Source of the DNA: Onchidella celtica
Taxonomy: Eukaryota; Mollusca; Gastropoda; Systellommatophora; Onchidiidae
DNA: 64,000 nt
Direction of reading: 5' to 3'
NCBI GenBank assembly: GCA_963931925.1
Contig: OZ007579.1
Coordinates: 51,538,119 to 51,602,118 of the forward strand
Shown: one piece after another, positions 61,505-64,000 of the stretch
How positions within the stretch are numbered: the stretch's first letter is position 1
Layout: the number at the start of each line of letters is the position of its first letter
Made by a program: the position numbers and the translations under genes
The notes under the pieces: model-generated
What the model was told of the DNA's origin: nothing
The model's database searches: none
Seen by the model: only the letters and a program-made list of their open reading frames with translations

Positions 61505-62002
61505 AGTACCACTGGGCCTTTTCTTGCGCCGTTCTCTTTTTTTGATAGCCTGCTGGACTCTGTCAGCTTCCCATGCTTTGCTGCCTCTGGTAAGGGCCGC
61601 CCTCCAATTTGCACGATCAAGCGAGAGCTTTTCCCACTCACTCACATCAATGGCAAAGGCCTTCAGTGATTGCTTGAGAGTGTCTTTGTAAAGTCTCTTT
61701 GGGGCCCCAACATTCCTCGTTCCATTGGAGAGCTCAGAGAAGATTTGCTTAGGGAGTCTGGAGTCGGGCATTCTGACAACATGTCCTGCCCAACGTAGCT
61801 GAATTTTTTTCAGGTGGCAGAAGATGCTCAATTCCTTGGCACGATTGAGGACCTCAGTGTCTGGAATTTTATCCTGCCATTTGATCCTTAGGATCTTTCT
61901 AAGGCAGGCCAGATGAAAGTGATTTAGCTTTCTGGCATGCGATTGGTACACTGTCCAGGTTTCAGCCCCATAGAGTAGGGTGGGAAGGACCACAGCATTG
62001 TA
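61505..62002 (-). pseudogene. RTE-like LINE, C-terminal region of the polyprotein
   Basis: Reverse-strand frame with YNAVVLPTLLYGAETWTVYQ, CLRKILRIKWQDKI, LRWAGHVVRMPDSRLPKQIF and WEKLSLDRANWRAALTRG. It is homologous to the same part of the intact LINE at 8306-11437. It is cut upstream by the gypsy LTR at 62003 and downstream by the solo LTR at 61504. The remaining frame is open. Confidence 0.85.
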
Positions 62003-63203
62003 TGTCACAAATCCCAGACTGGGAGATGTAATAGTTTATGACAGGACGACAATCACGAACAAACGAGTTTAACACTTAACAAAACAACCCATCAGACTCA
62101 CACATTTATTAAACATAAGTATACATATAATAGCGCAATTACATACATTATATTATTGAAATGACTGCCGTACAACGGCCTTATTCTCACACACACTCTC
62201 CCGCGGATCCACAATCCGGTAGTCACTCCTAAAGGCACTTCGGCCTCAGCCTCTCCCCTCAGGGTCTTAATAGCACATTAATAATTTACTGGCACCGCAG
62301 TCTCTCAATATCCCCTCCCTATTGTCATACACCTTAGCACTCCCCTAGCACCTCAGCAGGGCAACAACACATTATTAGTTCACTAGCCTATCAACATGGC
62401 AACAATATAGTATCTCATTCACTCTCATATCTACGTCCCTGTCCGTGGCCTGACTGCCACGACTTTATGTGCCTCTACTGTCCTGTACTGCCAGCCTCAC
62501 TTCTGGCCTATGTGTGGCCTCCGGCCCTAGGCTGGCCTATCCCTTGTGCTCATCGAGGTGGCTCTTCGGCCCGTCCCCGACACCTACAAGAATAACATTA
62601 CATTGGTATAATACCCTACCATTTCTATTCACTCCACCTCTCCTTACAATCCATGAAGCGTACACACACTAGTTCACCTTTCACTCACCACACATTTTAC
62701 GGTAACACACCTCCATCGGAGTACACACTACTCACTCGCGCTACAAATCCATGAACTCACTTTCATCTATCGCTCATGGCGCACATTGCTATATCCAATA
62801 TCAAGGACTTCCACATTCCTCACATATACTTATTTACATCATGGTAATAGACGAATATAATATAATACATCAATCATAAAAATCAATCAACGTTCTACAT
62901 ACCAGTCATTACTGGAACAACACTCATCCGTCTCCCGACTGCTTTCACTTATGTCCGCCCGCTGGGCTCTTATTCACAGGTCCGCTCCGTCGGGCCTTCT
63001 AACTTGCAGTGATAGTTATACAGCGCTTTCGCCTCCTTCAGACCCCCACACCACTCATACACGCACGCTTTTCCCACTTGTCTGCATGAGTTATTTTTAC
63101 TCTTCCCCTTTCACGTCTTTTCCTATCCGTCTGTCGTGAGCTCTTCTTATTCTACACCCGCTCTGTAGCAATCCCCTTAATTGCACTCACTCCACTCGTG
63201 ACA
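62003..63203 (-). mobile_element. Ty3/gypsy 3' LTR
   Basis: Reading on the reverse strand, it begins TGTCACGAGTGGAGTGAG at 63203 and ends CTGGGATTTGTGACA at 62003. A polypurine tract precedes it. It inserted into a LINE (target side TTGTA at 61998-62002). It is the same family as the solo LTR at 43799-44990. The other end of the element lies beyond the window. Confidence 0.88.
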
Positions 63204-63217
63204 TCATCCCCCACCCC
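63204..63217 (-). promoter_or_regulatory. Polypurine tract of the gypsy element
   Basis: Reverse strand GGGGTGGGGGATGA abuts the LTR start TGTCAC. Such a tract primes plus-strand DNA synthesis and marks this LTR as the 3' one. Confidence 0.8.
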
Positions 63218-63560
63218 AAAAAAATTAATGCAATTAATTTCAAATCGCATCAAGATGACTGTCAACGAGTGAGCGTGAGCAATACGTACACTAAAAAAAA
63301 ATGACCTAGCAGTTCCCCTAGTATATAAAGTACCGGAATCGGGGGAAAACATGGGGATCAATATGGTCTGCAATATGCATATATGTGTCACATCATCAAT
63401 AGCTAACTAAACACCATACTTAATACAGAATCAAAAGCCAATCAACCTATCAACCATTCTTCATATCATATTTATAATGTCAATATTTTAAAGTCGACTC
63501 ATTCACACAGATCCTGTCAATGTTCCTGTCCTCCGATGTATAAGCTCCTGAAATCTTGCC
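63218..63560 (-). other. Non-coding gap between RNase H and 3' LTR
   Basis: About 340 bases with no integrase-like frame on either strand. In ordinary Ty3/gypsy elements the integrase would start here and take more than 1 kb. Confidence 0.6.
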
Positions 63561-64000
63561 CTAGGCTCGACTAAGGTAGTCGGCGATATGATTGCTGGTT
63601 CCTGGAATTGGTTGAATAACGAAGGTATACGGCTGCAAAGCCAATGCCCATCTAGACAAGCGTGGGCTGGACGAACGATTCTTCGACAAAAATGTCAGTG
63701 GCTTGTGGTCTGTCTGGATACAAAATTCTCGTCCCATGAGATAACGTCCCAATTTCTGGACGGACCAGACAATGGCAAGACACTCACGCTCTATCACAGA
63801 ATACTTTCTTTCTCTCTGCAATAACTTCCTACTGACATAACATACAGGATGGAGACATTCGTTCTTCTCCTGTAGAAGACAAGCGCCGACACCAGAGTCC
63901 GACGCATCCGTTCTGAGGATAAAATTAGATCGAAAATCGGGTAATATCAGAATGGGTGACGATGATAATGCTGTCACCAAATTATCAAATGCTGTCTGAC
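63561..64000 (-). CDS. Ty3/gypsy reverse transcriptase-RNase H, C-terminal part
   Basis: The end of a pol polyprotein running in from the right edge: FDNLVTALSSSPILILPDF (RT thumb), then LRTDASDSGVGACLLQ, VCYVSRKLLQRERKYSVIER, CLAIVWSVQKLGRYLMG, FCIQTDHKPLTFL and GTSNHIADYLSRA, followed by TAG. TDAS, E and TDHKPL mark the RNase H active site region. It is open to the window edge with no lesion. The stop right after DYLSRA leaves no integrase downstream. Confidence 0.88.
   Translation of the reverse strand, partial: QTAFDNLVTALSSSPILILPDFRSNFILRTDASDSGVGACLLQEKNECLHPVCYVSRKLLQRERKYSVIERECLAIVWSVQKLGRYLMGREFCIQTDHKPLTFLSKNRSSSPRLSRWALALQPYTFVIQPIPGTSNHIADYLSRA

Noticed and set aside
62469-63139. 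Open frames within the gypsy LTR and its solo copy
   Set aside because: They lie in LTR sequence, differ in frame between the two copies, and have no recognisable domain.

Overview
This is animal nuclear DNA. Long introns with GT–AG borders, a metazoan gene pair, and a dense load of LINE, Ty3/gypsy, P, hAT-like and piggyBac-like elements all point that way. The repeat style (L2-type tails, frequent TAGATCTA) fits a lophotrochozoan, most likely a mollusc. The species cannot be fixed from the sequence.

Two host genes are convincing and lie tail to tail. Bases 194-15871 on the + strand carry the last three exons of Elongin A (ELOA), which continues off the left edge. Bases 27457-56923 on the - strand carry a complete 20-exon gene for the nucleolar DEAD-box helicase DDX54/Dbp10. 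Its exons join in phase into 874 codons plus stop, with every helicase motif present. Its intron between exons 18 and 19 has AT–AC ends and U12-type donor and branch sequences.

The 14-kb last intron of ELOA is a stack of retrotransposons. A TA-flanked pogo/Tigger-like element holds a 5'-truncated RTE-like fragment with a 12-bp target duplication. An L2-like LINE is split by a 3.2-kb degraded RTE-like LINE (in-frame 7-bp duplication). The same L2 is split again by a 5.3-kb insertion that contains a complete RTE-like LINE. That element has an intact 1043-codon frame and two identical 160-bp flanking repeats.

Between the genes (15.9-27.4 kb) are a 197-bp hAT-like MITE, a 2.47-kb P-type transposon with 63-bp inverted ends and a broken THAP-domain transposase, and two minisatellites (8 x 59 bp identical; about 15 x 22 bp).

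The DDX54 introns hold more nested elements. Two hAT-like elements each have their own 8-bp duplication. A piggyBac-like element sits at 39.6-40.6 kb. At 43.3-45.9 kb there is a three-level nest of a TTAA MITE, a second piggyBac-like copy and a solo LTR. The first piggyBac-like copy preserves the empty site of that LTR. Intron 1 has a 0.5-kb duplication, a palindromic minisatellite and another RTE fragment.

To the right of DDX54 are a roughly 75-bp minisatellite, a LINE 3' half split by an LTR, a tandem second copy of that LINE's 3' end, and one end of a Ty3/gypsy element running off the right edge. No new multi-gene system was found. The strongest leads are the intact LINE with its 160-bp duplication, the U12 intron, and the insertions with paralogous empty sites.
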